The translations under genes and the position numbers were made by a program. Positions 8,327 to 17,410 of a stretch of 64,000 nt of DNA are shown one piece after another (the first letter of the stretch is position 1; the number at the start of each line of letters is the position of its first letter). Source of the DNA: an uncultured Dehalococcoidia bacterium (GTDB lineage: Bacteria; Chloroflexota; Dehalococcoidia; Lucifugimonadales; JADFKI01); assembly GCA_958295865.1 (NCBI GenBank), contig CATQHF010000001.1, forward strand, positions 850,177 to 914,176, read 5' to 3'. The notes below the pieces were generated by a model. It searched no databases and was not told where the DNA came from. It saw nothing but the letters and a program-made list of their open reading frames with translations.

Positions 8327-9232
8327 ATGACCGACGCAGCAGGTTCCGATTTCAGCCGCTACTGGCAGCATACTCTGGATGAGCTGGCGCGCTATCCGGC
8401 CAAGCCGGAGGTGACGCTGCTGCCGATGCGCTGCGCCGACTATGCCACGATGTACGGCGTGCGGCTCACCAGTTACGGCGCATATAGGCTGTACGCCTAT
8501 CTCAGCGTTCCGCAGGGCGCGGGTCCGTTCCCGGCGATATACTTTCCGCCCAAGTATCAGAGTGTTCTGGAGCCAATTCCGCAGGGTGCGGCGAACTTCT
8601 TGCGTAGTCGCTTCGTGACCTTTGCGCTCGCCGGGCGGGGGCAGCGGCTATCCGACCAGCCCTTTTCGGCGGGCTTTCCGGGGCTGCTGACCGAGCGCAT
8701 AGATGACGCGGGGGCGTACATCTTTCGCGGCATCGCCGCCGACTGCGCGCGAGGGCTGGAGTATCTGCTGACGCGCCCTGAGGTGGATGCCGAGCGCGTG
8801 GTGGCAATCGGCAACGACATGGCGCTCATAACCGCCGCGCTCTATGACGGCGCGACGCATGTGGTCTGTCAGCCGGGGCTGTTCGTGGATACGATGGCAG
8901 CGGCGGCGCGCACGGACGACTATCCGCTTGAAGAGATTAACGATTACATCAACCTATATCCTGACCGCGAGGATGCCGTGCGGGACACGCTGAGCTATTT
9001 TGAGTTGGGCGAATTCGCGCCGTCGGTGGACGCCGCCGCGCTGCTGATGGTCGGCGCAAGTGGCAGTCTGCTGGACGCCGCCGCGCTGTCGGCGGTGTCG
9101 GGAGCGCTTGGCGGCGCGGTCGAGGTGTACGAATCGCAAAGCTCCAGCTACAAGGACGGCATGTATCAAGAGCGATGGCTTGCGGAGCGGTTCGGCTACG
9201 ATGCGCCCATACTGCCGGAGCACTGGCAGTGA
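8327..9232 (+). CDS. AXE1-like alpha/beta hydrolase paralogue lacking the catalytic triad
   Basis: 301 residues, alignable by eye along its whole length with the protein at 7355-8278 (shared SRYWQHTLDELARYP-type N-terminus, GAYIFRGI..D..RGLEYLLTRPEVDAER, and DDYPLEEINDYINLYP). The elbow GSSQGG is replaced by GNDMAL, putting Asp164 where the Ser nucleophile should be. The acid loop GLQDN has become GASGSL. The His loop YDGHGHE has become ESQSSSYKD. All three triad positions are gone, while the reading frame and codon bias are intact, so it looks like a maintained pseudoenzyme rather than a decayed gene. Possibly a regulatory or binding partner of its neighbour. Confidence 0.7.
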   Translation: MTDAAGSDFSRYWQHTLDELARYPAKPEVTLLPMRCADYATMYGVRLTSYGAYRLYAYLSVPQGAGPFPAIYFPPKYQSVLEPIPQGAANFLRSRFVTFALAGRGQRLSDQPFSAGFPGLLTERIDDAGAYIFRGIAADCARGLEYLLTRPEVDAERVVAIGNDMALITAALYDGATHVVCQPGLFVDTMAAAARTDDYPLEEINDYINLYPDREDAVRDTLSYFELGEFAPSVDAAALLMVGASGSLLDAAALSAVSGALGGAVEVYESQSSSYKDGMYQERWLAERFGYDAPILPEHWQ

Positions 9233-9239
9233 TGGGCAA

Positions 9240-9306
9240 GCATTTTCGTCCCCCATCCTAACCTTTCCCCTTGATGGGGGAAGGGACTAGGTTATGTGGA
9301 CATTTG
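9240..9306. repeat. R1 palindrome joined to an R2 element end
   Basis: An R1 unit (cccatcctaacctttcccc / gggggaaggga) at 9250-9288 runs directly into 'aggttatgtggacatttgcgtcattcccgtgaa'-type sequence. This is the end of the 102-bp R2 element seen complete at 46019-46120, here in reverse orientation. The transposase remnant begins immediately after. Confidence 0.55.
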
Positions 9307-9579
9307 CGTCATTCCCGTGAATATGTGAGGGGACAGGTTCATACGAACGGCATGGAGTCGTTCTGGGCTACCCTGAAGCGCGGCTATGTGGGCGTGTATC
9401 ACTGGATGAGCGTCAAGCATCTAAGGCGCTATGTGAATGAGTTCTCCAGTCGTCACAACAACCGTCCTTTGGATACGGAGGCGCAGATGATGGCGACGGT
9501 GCGGGGCATGGATGGCAAGCGGCTGCGCTATGAGGACTTGATAGCGGGACCTCCCTTGATGCAGGGTAGGCTCGTATAA
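9307..9579 (+). pseudogene. IS1595-family (ISXO2-like) transposase, C-terminal fragment
   Basis: The frame from about 9307 encodes some 90 residues matching the C-terminus of ISXO2-like transposases: EYVRGQVHTNGMESFW, LKRGYVGVYHWMS.KHL.RYVNEFSSRHN, MDGKRLRYEDLI. Full-length members are roughly 300 residues with an N-terminal zinc ribbon and DDE core, so most of the gene is missing. The apparent start at 9271 lies in repeat sequence. No second half or terminal inverted repeats are seen nearby. It is an old insertion remnant. Confidence 0.8.
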
Positions 9580-9641
9580 ACACTAACGACATTTGCGGCT
9601 CAGCAAGAGCTGTTGCCGCTTTTTACAATGCGATACGACAT

Positions 9642-10358
9642 GTGAGTGAGATGATGCGTAATATCGACTACGAGTCAGTAGGTAGGAGTTTTCTTGATAG
9701 GGCAACAACCCTAGATAAGATGTTGATTCCCCTAGTAAGAAGTGCTCTTCTATCTGGACAACCGCAGGCAGTTCAATGGTACTTGATGATGAATTTGCCT
9801 TTTTCTGTTGAATTGCACCTGAAGGCACTCATCTATCTAACAGCATCGCATGATAAATGCAAGATATGCTCAAAAGGTAGAAAAAGAGTATTGAATGCTC
9901 TAAAGAAAGAAAGATCAAAAAGACCGGCTGTTCAAACACATGACCTGCGTAAGTTGTTTCAGTTCTTGCCACAAGAAACTCAAGATTACATTGGGCGCCG
10001 TTATTCTCGTGGTCTCAAAGAATTCGACATGCGCGACGGACGCTTCAACATGGTGGCTGATCATGTAAGTTGTAAGCAGTTTCTGATTAGGCATCGTAAC
10101 GATTATCAGACTTACCGTTACATGGAAGAAGTCGAAGACATGTATTTCATAGAAACGCATAAGACTCAGATGTCTTACGGTCATGTTCTTTATGGTATCG
10201 CATGTTGGACAGCAGATGATCACTTTGGTATCAAAAAGATAGATGCTGATTGGCAAAAGAAGAAATTCTTGTCTGACATCCAGTCACAAACCGAATCAAA
10301 TCAAAGGAGCAAAAATGACACTGAACATGAACAACAGAACGCTCGGCATAATGGATAA
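9642..10358 (+). CDS. AT-rich orphan gene of unknown function
   Basis: 238 residues (GTG 9642 or ATG 9651). Base composition and codon use are clearly more AT-rich than neighbours, suggesting transfer. The protein is rich in helices and basic residues, with a CKICSKGRKR segment that could be a two-cysteine site and a highly polar tail. The helical, AbiV/HEPN-like look (SVELHLKALIYL.., RRYSRGLKEFDMR) is suggestive only; I cannot assign a family. It sits beside the transposase remnant, and no partner gene is visible. Confidence 0.5.
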   Translation: MSEMMRNIDYESVGRSFLDRATTLDKMLIPLVRSALLSGQPQAVQWYLMMNLPFSVELHLKALIYLTASHDKCKICSKGRKRVLNALKKERSKRPAVQTHDLRKLFQFLPQETQDYIGRRYSRGLKEFDMRDGRFNMVADHVSCKQFLIRHRNDYQTYRYMEEVEDMYFIETHKTQMSYGHVLYGIACWTADDHFGIKKIDADWQKKKFLSDIQSQTESNQRSKNDTEHEQQNARHNG

Positions 10359-10779
10359 CCTGCCGTTCCTGCCAGGGCAATCGCATCTAAATTTCAGGGG
10401 GCAAATCCTACTGAAAATTGGTGTTTTGACACACTAAATCAGACTTGTTCATCAATGTTCAGATATTATGGGTTCGTTGATTTGACCAGGGATTTTCAAT
10501 TGTTACGCCGAATGGGGTAGGGGTCTAAAATGCTTGCTATATCGGGCGTGTCGCAGGCGGGGATTTTAGATTCCTCACTTCGTTCGGAATGACAGGGGGC
10601 GGGCGCTCGGAATGATAGAGAAAGAGGTTCGGGATGACATGGGAGGGCGCTCGGAATGACAGAGAAAGAGGTTTGGGATGACATGGGGGGCGCTCGGACT
10701 GACAAGTGGAAGGCGATGTGATTTCCATTTCAACAGAACATAATGATGATTTAGATGCGATTGCCTTGACCAATCAGGC
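10359..10779. repeat. Gene-free stretch with R3 repeats
   Basis: No convincing gene. Four R3-type units (ttcctcacttcgttcggaat..., gcgctcggaatgacaga...) occupy 10555-10705. The rest is AT-rich unique sequence leading into the promoter of the ABC transporter. Confidence 0.55.
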
Positions 10780-10808
10780 TTGACACTTGAAGGATGAATG
10801 GATACGCT
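10780..10808 (+). promoter_or_regulatory. Candidate promoter for the ABC importer genes
   Basis: A perfect TTGACA at 10780-10785 is followed after a 17-base spacer by TACGCT at 10803-10808 (three of six -10 matches). It is about 55 bases upstream of the ATG of the substrate-binding protein. Confidence 0.35.
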
Positions 10809-10864
10809 GACAGCGTTTTGGGGAATAAGACAAAACTGTTTTGAGCAAGGAAAGGTAAGGCGCG

Positions 10865-12754
10865 ATGTCCGAATTGATGGGAAGGTTGAACTTTACACGA
10901 CTCTTGGCGTTTGCAGCGGGCGCTGCGCTTTTGCTGGCGCTTGCCTGTGCCAGCCAAGCGGAGCCTGAAGCGCCTGCGTCTGCCGCGCCCGCTCCCGCTC
11001 AGGCGGCGCCTGCCGCCGCCGCGCCGACAGCGGCGCCCGCGCCCGCTCCCACCGCCGCGCCATCCAAGCAGCCTGAGGGAGAGTTGGTAGTCGGCGTTCC
11101 GCTGCTGCATCCTCTCGTGCAGTTGCAGGAAAAAGACGCTAACGGCACGGTCGGCGGGCCCGGAACCGACTTCCAAGTTTTCGAGGGCATTTTCAGGGCG
11201 CAGTTCACCGAACCCGGCATCATCCCTTCGCAGGAAGAGTTTGAGCCTGAGATAGCCGAATCATGGGAGATCGCCTCGGACTTCAACAGCGCCACGCTCA
11301 ACATTCGCAGGGGCATTGCTTGGCACGGCGATTGGGGCGAACTGAAAGCCGAAGATGTCGTGTTCACATTCAATAACTCGTTCAAGACAGGCTCGGTTAG
11401 CAACGCCGGTGAGCAGCTGTCGCCGGGACACAGGGCGGGCTGGGAAGTCATAGATGAGTACACCGCCAAGATGAATGTGAAGCCCGGCGAGTTCAGCCCC
11501 ACCTGGGGAACTTTGCACGGCGGCTTGGGGTGGGATTCCACCTTTGGGATGACCTGCAAGCACTGCTTTGAGGAGCTGGGCGCGGACGACTTCATATCCA
11601 CTCCGATAGGCACTGGTCCCTTCAGGGCGAACAAGTGGGTTGGCAATGACGAGCTGGAAGGCGAAGCGCTTACCGACCACTGGCGCATAATTCCGAACAT
11701 CAAGACTCTGAGAATCTTCGAGATGCCTGAGGACGCCACTAGAGAAGCCGCGCTGCGTACCAAAGAGGTGCATATTACGCAGATTTCGGTCAAGAAAGTC
11801 GCGGGGATAGTGGACGACACCGGCGGCACCGCTGTGCCTATGGGCTTGCCCAATCCCAACACCATCTACTTCTCCGGCAACTATTGGGCGAAGATATGCC
11901 CTGAGTGTGAAGAGATGGACTTGCTGAAGATGCCTAGGCCCGGCTTCTTGCCGGACGAAGACCACCCTTGGATTGGCGATCCTTTCGCCGAGGGGTGCGA
12001 CTACGACGCTATGTTCTCGTCCGTGCCGCCGCCCGCCGGTTCGGTCTGCCCCGAGATGGAAGGGCCTAGAAAGGTTCGCTGGGCGATGTCTATGGCGATA
12101 GACCGTCAGGCAATCGTGGACAATGTTATGGACGGCTTCAGCGATGTGGCGTACACCGCCATGCACACGCAGTTCCCGCCGGGGAGCGATAACTTCCAGC
12201 AAGACTGGACGGTTCCGTTCGATCCCGATATGGCGAGGCAGTATCTTACTGAGGCGGGCTATCCCGACGGCTTCTCCGTCGTGTTCTGGGCGACTGAGAG
12301 CGTTCCCAACACTTGGGATCCTGAGCTTGCGGACGCCGTAGCGGAGATGTGGCGTGAGCATCTGAACCTGGATGTTACCGTTGACAAGTCGCCTTATGCC
12401 TCTCGCAGGCCGGAGACCGTAACGAAAGAGATGGATGTGCCTTGGCTGCATGGCTGGGGCATGCCGCCCGGCGGAACGAAAGCGCCTTTCTTCTGCCCGA
12501 CGCCCGGACACCTGGGCGGCGCGGAACTGCCGGCGGTAGCCTGCGATGTGAACTACGAGAACGATGTGGAGCCGAATGAGCAGAAGCGCATCGAGAACAG
12601 CATCTACTTCCAAAACTACATGGCATACTGGCACATCAACGCTGCCGTTGCCACTGTCAAGAGCTTCTGGGTGCATCTGCCGGAAGTCACGGAGTGGCAT
12701 CCGTACTGGGGCAGCAGCTTCAACAATCCGGCGACAGTGGTCGTAGAAAACTAG
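10865..12754 (+). CDS. ABC transporter substrate-binding lipoprotein, family 5
   Basis: 629 residues. A hydrophobic signal ends in the lipobox LALAC with Cys28, followed by a long Ala/Pro linker (residues 30-75). The mature domain has family 5 features: a lobe around GTGPFRANKWVGNDELEGE and helix segments such as MSMAIDRQAIVDNVMDGF and YLTEAGYPDGF. It should deliver peptides or similar oligomeric or cationic solutes from the outer surface to the downstream permeases. Ribosome site AAGGAAAGGTAAGG precedes ATG 10865. The permease genes follow after 174 bases that include one R1 palindrome (12810-12850). Substrate not predictable. Confidence 0.88.
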   Translation: MSELMGRLNFTRLLAFAAGAALLLALACASQAEPEAPASAAPAPAQAAPAAAAPTAAPAPAPTAAPSKQPEGELVVGVPLLHPLVQLQEKDANGTVGGPGTDFQVFEGIFRAQFTEPGIIPSQEEFEPEIAESWEIASDFNSATLNIRRGIAWHGDWGELKAEDVVFTFNNSFKTGSVSNAGEQLSPGHRAGWEVIDEYTAKMNVKPGEFSPTWGTLHGGLGWDSTFGMTCKHCFEELGADDFISTPIGTGPFRANKWVGNDELEGEALTDHWRIIPNIKTLRIFEMPEDATREAALRTKEVHITQISVKKVAGIVDDTGGTAVPMGLPNPNTIYFSGNYWAKICPECEEMDLLKMPRPGFLPDEDHPWIGDPFAEGCDYDAMFSSVPPPAGSVCPEMEGPRKVRWAMSMAIDRQAIVDNVMDGFSDVAYTAMHTQFPPGSDNFQQDWTVPFDPDMARQYLTEAGYPDGFSVVFWATESVPNTWDPELADAVAEMWREHLNLDVTVDKSPYASRRPETVTKEMDVPWLHGWGMPPGGTKAPFFCPTPGHLGGAELPAVACDVNYENDVEPNEQKRIENSIYFQNYMAYWHINAAVATVKSFWVHLPEVTEWHPYWGSSFNNPATVVVEN

Positions 12755-12928
12755 AATACTGAGCGCGGGGCTAACGCGGCGCAAACATGGATGGACAGGA
12801 TAGAGAGATTTAACTCCCATCCTGTCCTTTCCCCATCAAGGGGGGAGGGGCGATTGCGGACGCCATTCTATTGGGAATGTGTTTGCGTCGCTTGAACCGC
12901 CCCTAACTCTTGGAAGCTGACGGGTGAA

Positions 12929-13852
12929 ATGCTAAGGCTTGTCCTTCGGAAATTAGCGGCTATCGTGGTCGTGCTGTTTGGCTTGACCATTCTCGTATTC
13001 TCGCTGTCGCATGCGACGGGCGATCCGCGCTACCTGTACATGACGCAGTACACGCGGACGACCTCGGAGGCGTGGGAGGCGCAGGGCAAGGCGATGGGCT
13101 TGGACAAGCCGCTAGTCGTGCAGTATGTCATCTGGGTGGGCAATGCGATTCGCGGCGATTTCGGAACTTCGGTCTATTATCAGCGCAATTCGCTGGACAT
13201 GATACTGGAGGCGCTGCCCGCCACTATCCAGCTTTCAGGCATATCGTTCCTGTTTGCGATTGCGCTAGGCATGCCCTTGGGCGTGCTTTCCGCCGTCAAG
13301 AGAAGCACCGTTTGGGACTATTTCGGGCGCAGCTTCGCGCTGCTCGGACAATCGGTGCCGCCCTTTTGGATAGCCATAGTGCTGGTGCTCATATTCAGCG
13401 TTCAGCTCAACTGGCTGCCCACGTCTCGGAGGGGTGACTGGACGCACTATGTCCTGCCGATAGTAACGCTGGGCTGGCTTCCGGCGGCGGGCTTGCTGCG
13501 CCTGACGCGCTCATCCATGCTCGAAGTGCTAGACAGCGAGTATGTGAAGCTCGCCAAGGCGAAGGGCGTCGGCTCTGTCACCATAGTCTGGAAGCACGCC
13601 TTCCGCAACGCGCTCATCGCTCCCTTGACCTTCGCCATGATACTGCTGGCGGGCTTCATGACTGGCACGGTGGTCGTGGAGACGGTCTTTGCCTGGCCCG
13701 GCATAGGCAGGCTTGCGGTGAACGCGGCTCTTAACACCGACTTCCCGCTCGTAACCGGGCTTGCGCTCATCTTTGGGATAGTGTTCTTGGTGGCAAGCCT
13801 GGTCGCTGACATCGTGTACGGTATTCTGGATCCACGAATTCGCTATGAATGA
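12929..13852 (+). CDS. ABC transporter permease, DppB type
   Basis: 307 residues with six predicted membrane segments and the binding-protein-dependent transport signature (GLLRLTRSSMLEVLDSEYVKLAKAKG, followed by the EAA loop). The N-terminal TATGDPRYLY-type periplasmic loop and GIGRLAVNAALNTDFPLV match DppB/OppB-type permeases. It overlaps the next permease gene by 8 bases, so the two are translationally coupled. No ATPase gene follows in this window, so DppD/DppF-type subunits must be encoded elsewhere. Confidence 0.88.
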   Translation: MLRLVLRKLAAIVVVLFGLTILVFSLSHATGDPRYLYMTQYTRTTSEAWEAQGKAMGLDKPLVVQYVIWVGNAIRGDFGTSVYYQRNSLDMILEALPATIQLSGISFLFAIALGMPLGVLSAVKRSTVWDYFGRSFALLGQSVPPFWIAIVLVLIFSVQLNWLPTSRRGDWTHYVLPIVTLGWLPAAGLLRLTRSSMLEVLDSEYVKLAKAKGVGSVTIVWKHAFRNALIAPLTFAMILLAGFMTGTVVVETVFAWPGIGRLAVNAALNTDFPLVTGLALIFGIVFLVASLVADIVYGILDPRIRYE

Positions 13853-14747
13853 ACAACGCGCCGATTCCGGCGTCCAAGAGTTCACGATAGAGACGGGCCG
13901 CCTTGCCGCCGCATATCAGACATTCAGGCGCTGGCCGTTCATTCCCGTCGCGGTCGTCATTTCGCTTGTCGTGGTAGCCATCTTCGCTGAACTGGTCGCG
14001 CCGCACCATCCGCTGGAGGGCGATCTGGACGACAGGAATGTCGCCCCCGCATGGTCTGAAGAGGGGACATCCGAGTTTCTCTTGGGTACAGATCATATAG
14101 GGCGGGGCATTCTGAGCCGCATGATTTTTGGCGCGCGCGTGTCGCTCATCGTCGCCGTTACCGTGCTGATAGCGGGCGCGGCGCTCGGCACGCTCGTCGG
14201 ACTGGTGGCAGGCTATATGGGCGGCATCGTCGACGAGATACTGATGCGTCTGGTTGACTTCGTGTTCGCGTTGCCCTTCATCGTGGTCGCGCTCGTCGCC
14301 TCCGTCGTCTGGGGCGCAAGCCTGGAACTTGTCATAATCCTGCTGGCGCTGTTCACATGGGCGCCCTTCGCCCGTCAGGTGAGGGCAGAGTCGCTTCAGC
14401 TCAAGACGATGGACTATGTCGCGCTCGCCAGAGTCGCCGGCGCGTCGGGCTTTCGCATCACCGTCAGGCATATCCTTCCCGGAGTGGTGAACACGGTGAT
14501 GGTGCTGTCATCGCTTCAAGTCGGCTCTCTGATACTCACCGAGTCGGTGCTCAGCTTCCTCGGGGTGGGCATCCCGCCGCCACAGCCTTCGTGGGGCAGC
14601 ATGGTGTCGGATGGGCGCGAGTACATCTCCACGGCTTGGTGGATTTCCTTCTTCCCCGGACTTGCTATCCTGTTCATAGTGTTCTCGATGAACTTCTTCG
14701 GCGACTGGCTGCGCGACAAGCTGGATCCGCGGCTTAGGCAGCTTTAG
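13845..14747 (+). CDS. ABC transporter permease, DppC type
   Basis: 300 residues. The N-terminal DppC-like segment (RRWPFIPVAVVISLVVVAIFAEL) is followed by LLGTDHIGRGILSRMIFGAR, the classic DppC/OppC motif, and the EAA region (DYVALARVAGASGFRITVRHILP). The C-terminal part (ESVLSFLGVGIPPPQPSWG) is also diagnostic. It forms the heteromeric channel with the upstream permease. The operon stops here; the next gene encodes an unrelated FG-GAP lipoprotein. Confidence 0.88.
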   Translation: MNEQRADSGVQEFTIETGRLAAAYQTFRRWPFIPVAVVISLVVVAIFAELVAPHHPLEGDLDDRNVAPAWSEEGTSEFLLGTDHIGRGILSRMIFGARVSLIVAVTVLIAGAALGTLVGLVAGYMGGIVDEILMRLVDFVFALPFIVVALVASVVWGASLELVIILLALFTWAPFARQVRAESLQLKTMDYVALARVAGASGFRITVRHILPGVVNTVMVLSSLQVGSLILTESVLSFLGVGIPPPQPSWGSMVSDGREYISTAWWISFFPGLAILFIVFSMNFFGDWLRDKLDPRLRQL

Positions 14748-14805
14748 CCTGTCGCAGCCGGACTTACGGGCGGGCGTTGGCTGCTGCTATAAGGAGGGGG
14801 TGTTG

Positions 14806-17007
14806 GTGGTTCGGCTGATGCTGCGGAGAACGGGGGCTGCATGCGCCGCTTCGATTGTGCTGGCGATGTCGCTTTTCTTGGCTTGTTCGCAAGAGCCTGA
14901 GCCGACGCCTATTCAAACATTGCCCAGCGTCTCACCGCCGGCGACCGTCGTTCCCGCGCCAATGCCTTCACCGCCGGCGGCGGAGGGCGGGAAGCAGTCG
15001 GTTCGCAAGCGGGCGACTGAGGAACGCCCCCGAATCACTCCGTTCACCAATGTAGCCGCCGAAGCGCTCAAGGACGGCTATGAGATAACCAACTATCGCC
15101 CTGCCGTGGTGGTGTTCGACTACGACCGGGACGGGGACAGCGACTTTTATATCACATCCAACAGGGGGAACGGCAACCTGCTGTATCGCAATGAGGGGGA
15201 CGGCACTTTCAGGGACATGGCAGAGGGCGCGGGCGCGGCGCTTACGGCGAGCAACAGCAGCGGCGCGGTTGCCTGCGACCTGAACAACGACGGCTACCAA
15301 GAGCTGTATGTCGGGGCGCGGGGGATTATCGGCGACGGGCTGGACTTCAGGTCCGCGACGGGGGATGATGCGGATTCGGTGCGGCACCGGGAGGCGATAC
15401 AAGACCATCTGCTTCTCAACAACGGCGACGGGAGCTTCACCGACATCACCGAGTTTGCATTTGGCGACGAGGCGAACTTGCGCTCGGCGTCCAGTATCGC
15501 ATGCGCCGATGTGGACGGCGACGGATGGCTGGACATCTATGTCGGCAATGCGGTGGATGAAGACTGGTTCATGTTCGACCAGCCCTCGCATCCGGGACAT
15601 TATAACCTGCTCTATTACAACAACGGCGATATGACCTTTGACGAAATATCCAAGTCCGCAGGCGTAGAGGGCGCTCATATAACGCTGCGCGACGAGGACG
15701 GCAAGCCACTCTTGTTCAAAGACGCGGAGACGGGCATGGAGTATGAAGGCTATGACCCGAATATCGTGGACGCGGACGGCAACCGCGTCGCGGACCCGTC
15801 GGGACGTACTCATGCGGCGCTGTTCTTCGACCATGACGACGACGGCGATCTCGACCTGTGGGCTGCCAACGATGGGCATCGCCCTTATGTCTTCCGCAAC
15901 GACTCATCGCGCGGGGATGTGCGATTTACGCCCATTGCCGAAGCCATGGGCATAGACAAGTCCGGCAACTGGATGGGCTTTGCGGTGGGCGACTATGACG
16001 GCGACGAAGACCTCGATGTCTTTATTCCCAATGTTGGCTACCATCTGCGCCTGTTCGCGCCGCAGATGGAGCCCGGCGGCGACTGCAAGTACACCGAGCG
16101 CTTCGATTGGGGGACTTGCCTGCATTACCTGCTTCGCAACGACGGCACGGAGAACGCGGCGGGCGTCGGCGAGGTCGGGCTGTTTCCCAATGTAGTGTCC
16201 GATACTACGGTGACGCCCAGCCCGCTCATGCCGCCGAGGTCGCTGGATAGGAAGCGGATTCATCCCGATTGGGATGCGCCAACCGGACTTGGCGCTTACG
16301 ATTTCGGATATGGCACGACCTTCTTCGACTTCGATAACGACGGCAATCAGGATCTGTACTGGCTTGGCTCTGAGGGCCCGCCGGGCAACTCGTCCTTTCC
16401 CGCCGCCGGGCGGATGCTCCGAGGGGACGGGCAAGGCGGCTTCGAGGATATTACAGTTCGCGCGCGCCTGCTGGATATACGCGATGTTGACTACTCCATA
16501 CTGGACGCCGATGACCCCGGCTTCAACGCCGATAGGCAGAGGATCAGCAACAGATTTCACCTGAACGGCAAGGGGCTGGCGCACGGCGACTTGAACGGCG
16601 ACGGATACCTCGACCTCATCGGCACGAACAGCAGTGGGCCTATATGGGATGAGCGAACCAAAGAGTTTGTGCCGGCGAGCGGGCCCCTGTTCGTGTGGAT
16701 GAACGGCGGCGGCGAAAATCACTGGGTTACGCTGATGCTGAAGGGGCGCATGGGTGTGGATGGGACGGGCAGCAATGCCGACGCTGTGGGCGCGCGGGTC
16801 TATATTGATGCTGGGGGCAGCACTCAGGTTCAGGAGGTGCGAGCCGGCTCCAGCTACCTGTCCATGGACAGCATCGCGCTGGAGTTCGGCATTGGCGACG
16901 CCGCGATGGTGGACGCAATCAGGGTTCGCTGGCCCAGTGGCAGAACGCAGCTGCTCGAGGATGTTCCGGCAAACAGGGTTGTGGAGATTGTCGAGCCTGA
17001 GTCTTGA
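14806..17007 (+). CDS. FG-GAP/VCBS repeat lipoprotein with ASPIC/UnbV domain
   Basis: About 733 residues. A start at GTG 14806 or TTG 14803 is preferred because the AAGGAGG site (14791-14797) lies 5-8 bases upstream; GTG 14800 would be too close. The signal peptide ends with lipobox FLAC and a proline-rich spacer. Seven calcium-binding DxDxDGxxD blades are visible (for example DYDRDGDSDFYI, ADVDGDGWLDIYVGN, DHDDDGDLDLW), then the ASPIC/UnbV end (VRWPSGRTQLLEDVPAN). This predicts an extracellular anchored beta-propeller for adhesion or polymer binding. It may be co-transcribed with the ABC genes, but a functional link is unproven. Confidence 0.85.
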   Translation: MVRLMLRRTGAACAASIVLAMSLFLACSQEPEPTPIQTLPSVSPPATVVPAPMPSPPAAEGGKQSVRKRATEERPRITPFTNVAAEALKDGYEITNYRPAVVVFDYDRDGDSDFYITSNRGNGNLLYRNEGDGTFRDMAEGAGAALTASNSSGAVACDLNNDGYQELYVGARGIIGDGLDFRSATGDDADSVRHREAIQDHLLLNNGDGSFTDITEFAFGDEANLRSASSIACADVDGDGWLDIYVGNAVDEDWFMFDQPSHPGHYNLLYYNNGDMTFDEISKSAGVEGAHITLRDEDGKPLLFKDAETGMEYEGYDPNIVDADGNRVADPSGRTHAALFFDHDDDGDLDLWAANDGHRPYVFRNDSSRGDVRFTPIAEAMGIDKSGNWMGFAVGDYDGDEDLDVFIPNVGYHLRLFAPQMEPGGDCKYTERFDWGTCLHYLLRNDGTENAAGVGEVGLFPNVVSDTTVTPSPLMPPRSLDRKRIHPDWDAPTGLGAYDFGYGTTFFDFDNDGNQDLYWLGSEGPPGNSSFPAAGRMLRGDGQGGFEDITVRARLLDIRDVDYSILDADDPGFNADRQRISNRFHLNGKGLAHGDLNGDGYLDLIGTNSSGPIWDERTKEFVPASGPLFVWMNGGGENHWVTLMLKGRMGVDGTGSNADAVGARVYIDAGGSTQVQEVRAGSSYLSMDSIALEFGIGDAAMVDAIRVRWPSGRTQLLEDVPANRVVEIVEPES

Positions 17008-17045
17008 ACGGGTTCGGACGCTGTGAAGAAGTGGGAGGGGATAGA

Positions 17046-17384
17046 TTGAGCGGCAAGGTCTATACGGGCGGGCGCGTGGGGCATGGCAGAACCTCGAGTG
17101 TGGTGGTCGAGGTCGTGGAGGACGGCATGGCGCGCCTTCTGCCCTCGCGCCTCGACCTGCGTGAACATTCGGTCAATCTCGAATGGGGATACGGCATCGG
17201 CGGGCCGGCGCAGCTCGCGCTGGCGATACTCGCCGACGCCACCGGCAGCGACGCCTACGCCGAGCGGCATTACCACTGGTTCAAGCTGGACATCGTATCC
17301 CGCTTGCCCTGGGACGGCTGGGAACTCCCGGAGCGCCAAGTCTGGGACTGGATCGCGGAGCATCACCCGCTGCGAACTTGCTGA
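17046..17384 (+). CDS. DUF6166-type small protein
   Basis: 112 residues from TTG 17046, chosen because GGAGGGG lies 7-9 bases upstream; the longer frame from 17004 has no ribosome site. The sequence SVNLEWGYGIGGPAQLALAI followed by a HWFK...SRLPWDGWEL segment matches the pattern I associate with DUF6166, found in varied bacteria and phages. No enzymatic function is known. It ends 27 bases before a convergent membrane-protein gene. Confidence 0.6.
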   Translation: MSGKVYTGGRVGHGRTSSVVVEVVEDGMARLLPSRLDLREHSVNLEWGYGIGGPAQLALAILADATGSDAYAERHYHWFKLDIVSRLPWDGWELPERQVWDWIAEHHPLRTC

Positions 17385-17410
17385 GCGTTGCGGCTTCTCC
17401 GTCGGACGGC

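Noticed and set aside
11261..12820. 519-codon antisense frame opposite the substrate-binding protein
   Set aside because: It is a shadow of the real plus-strand gene, whose signal peptide, domain motifs and ribosome site are clear. High G+C codon bias creates long antisense frames.
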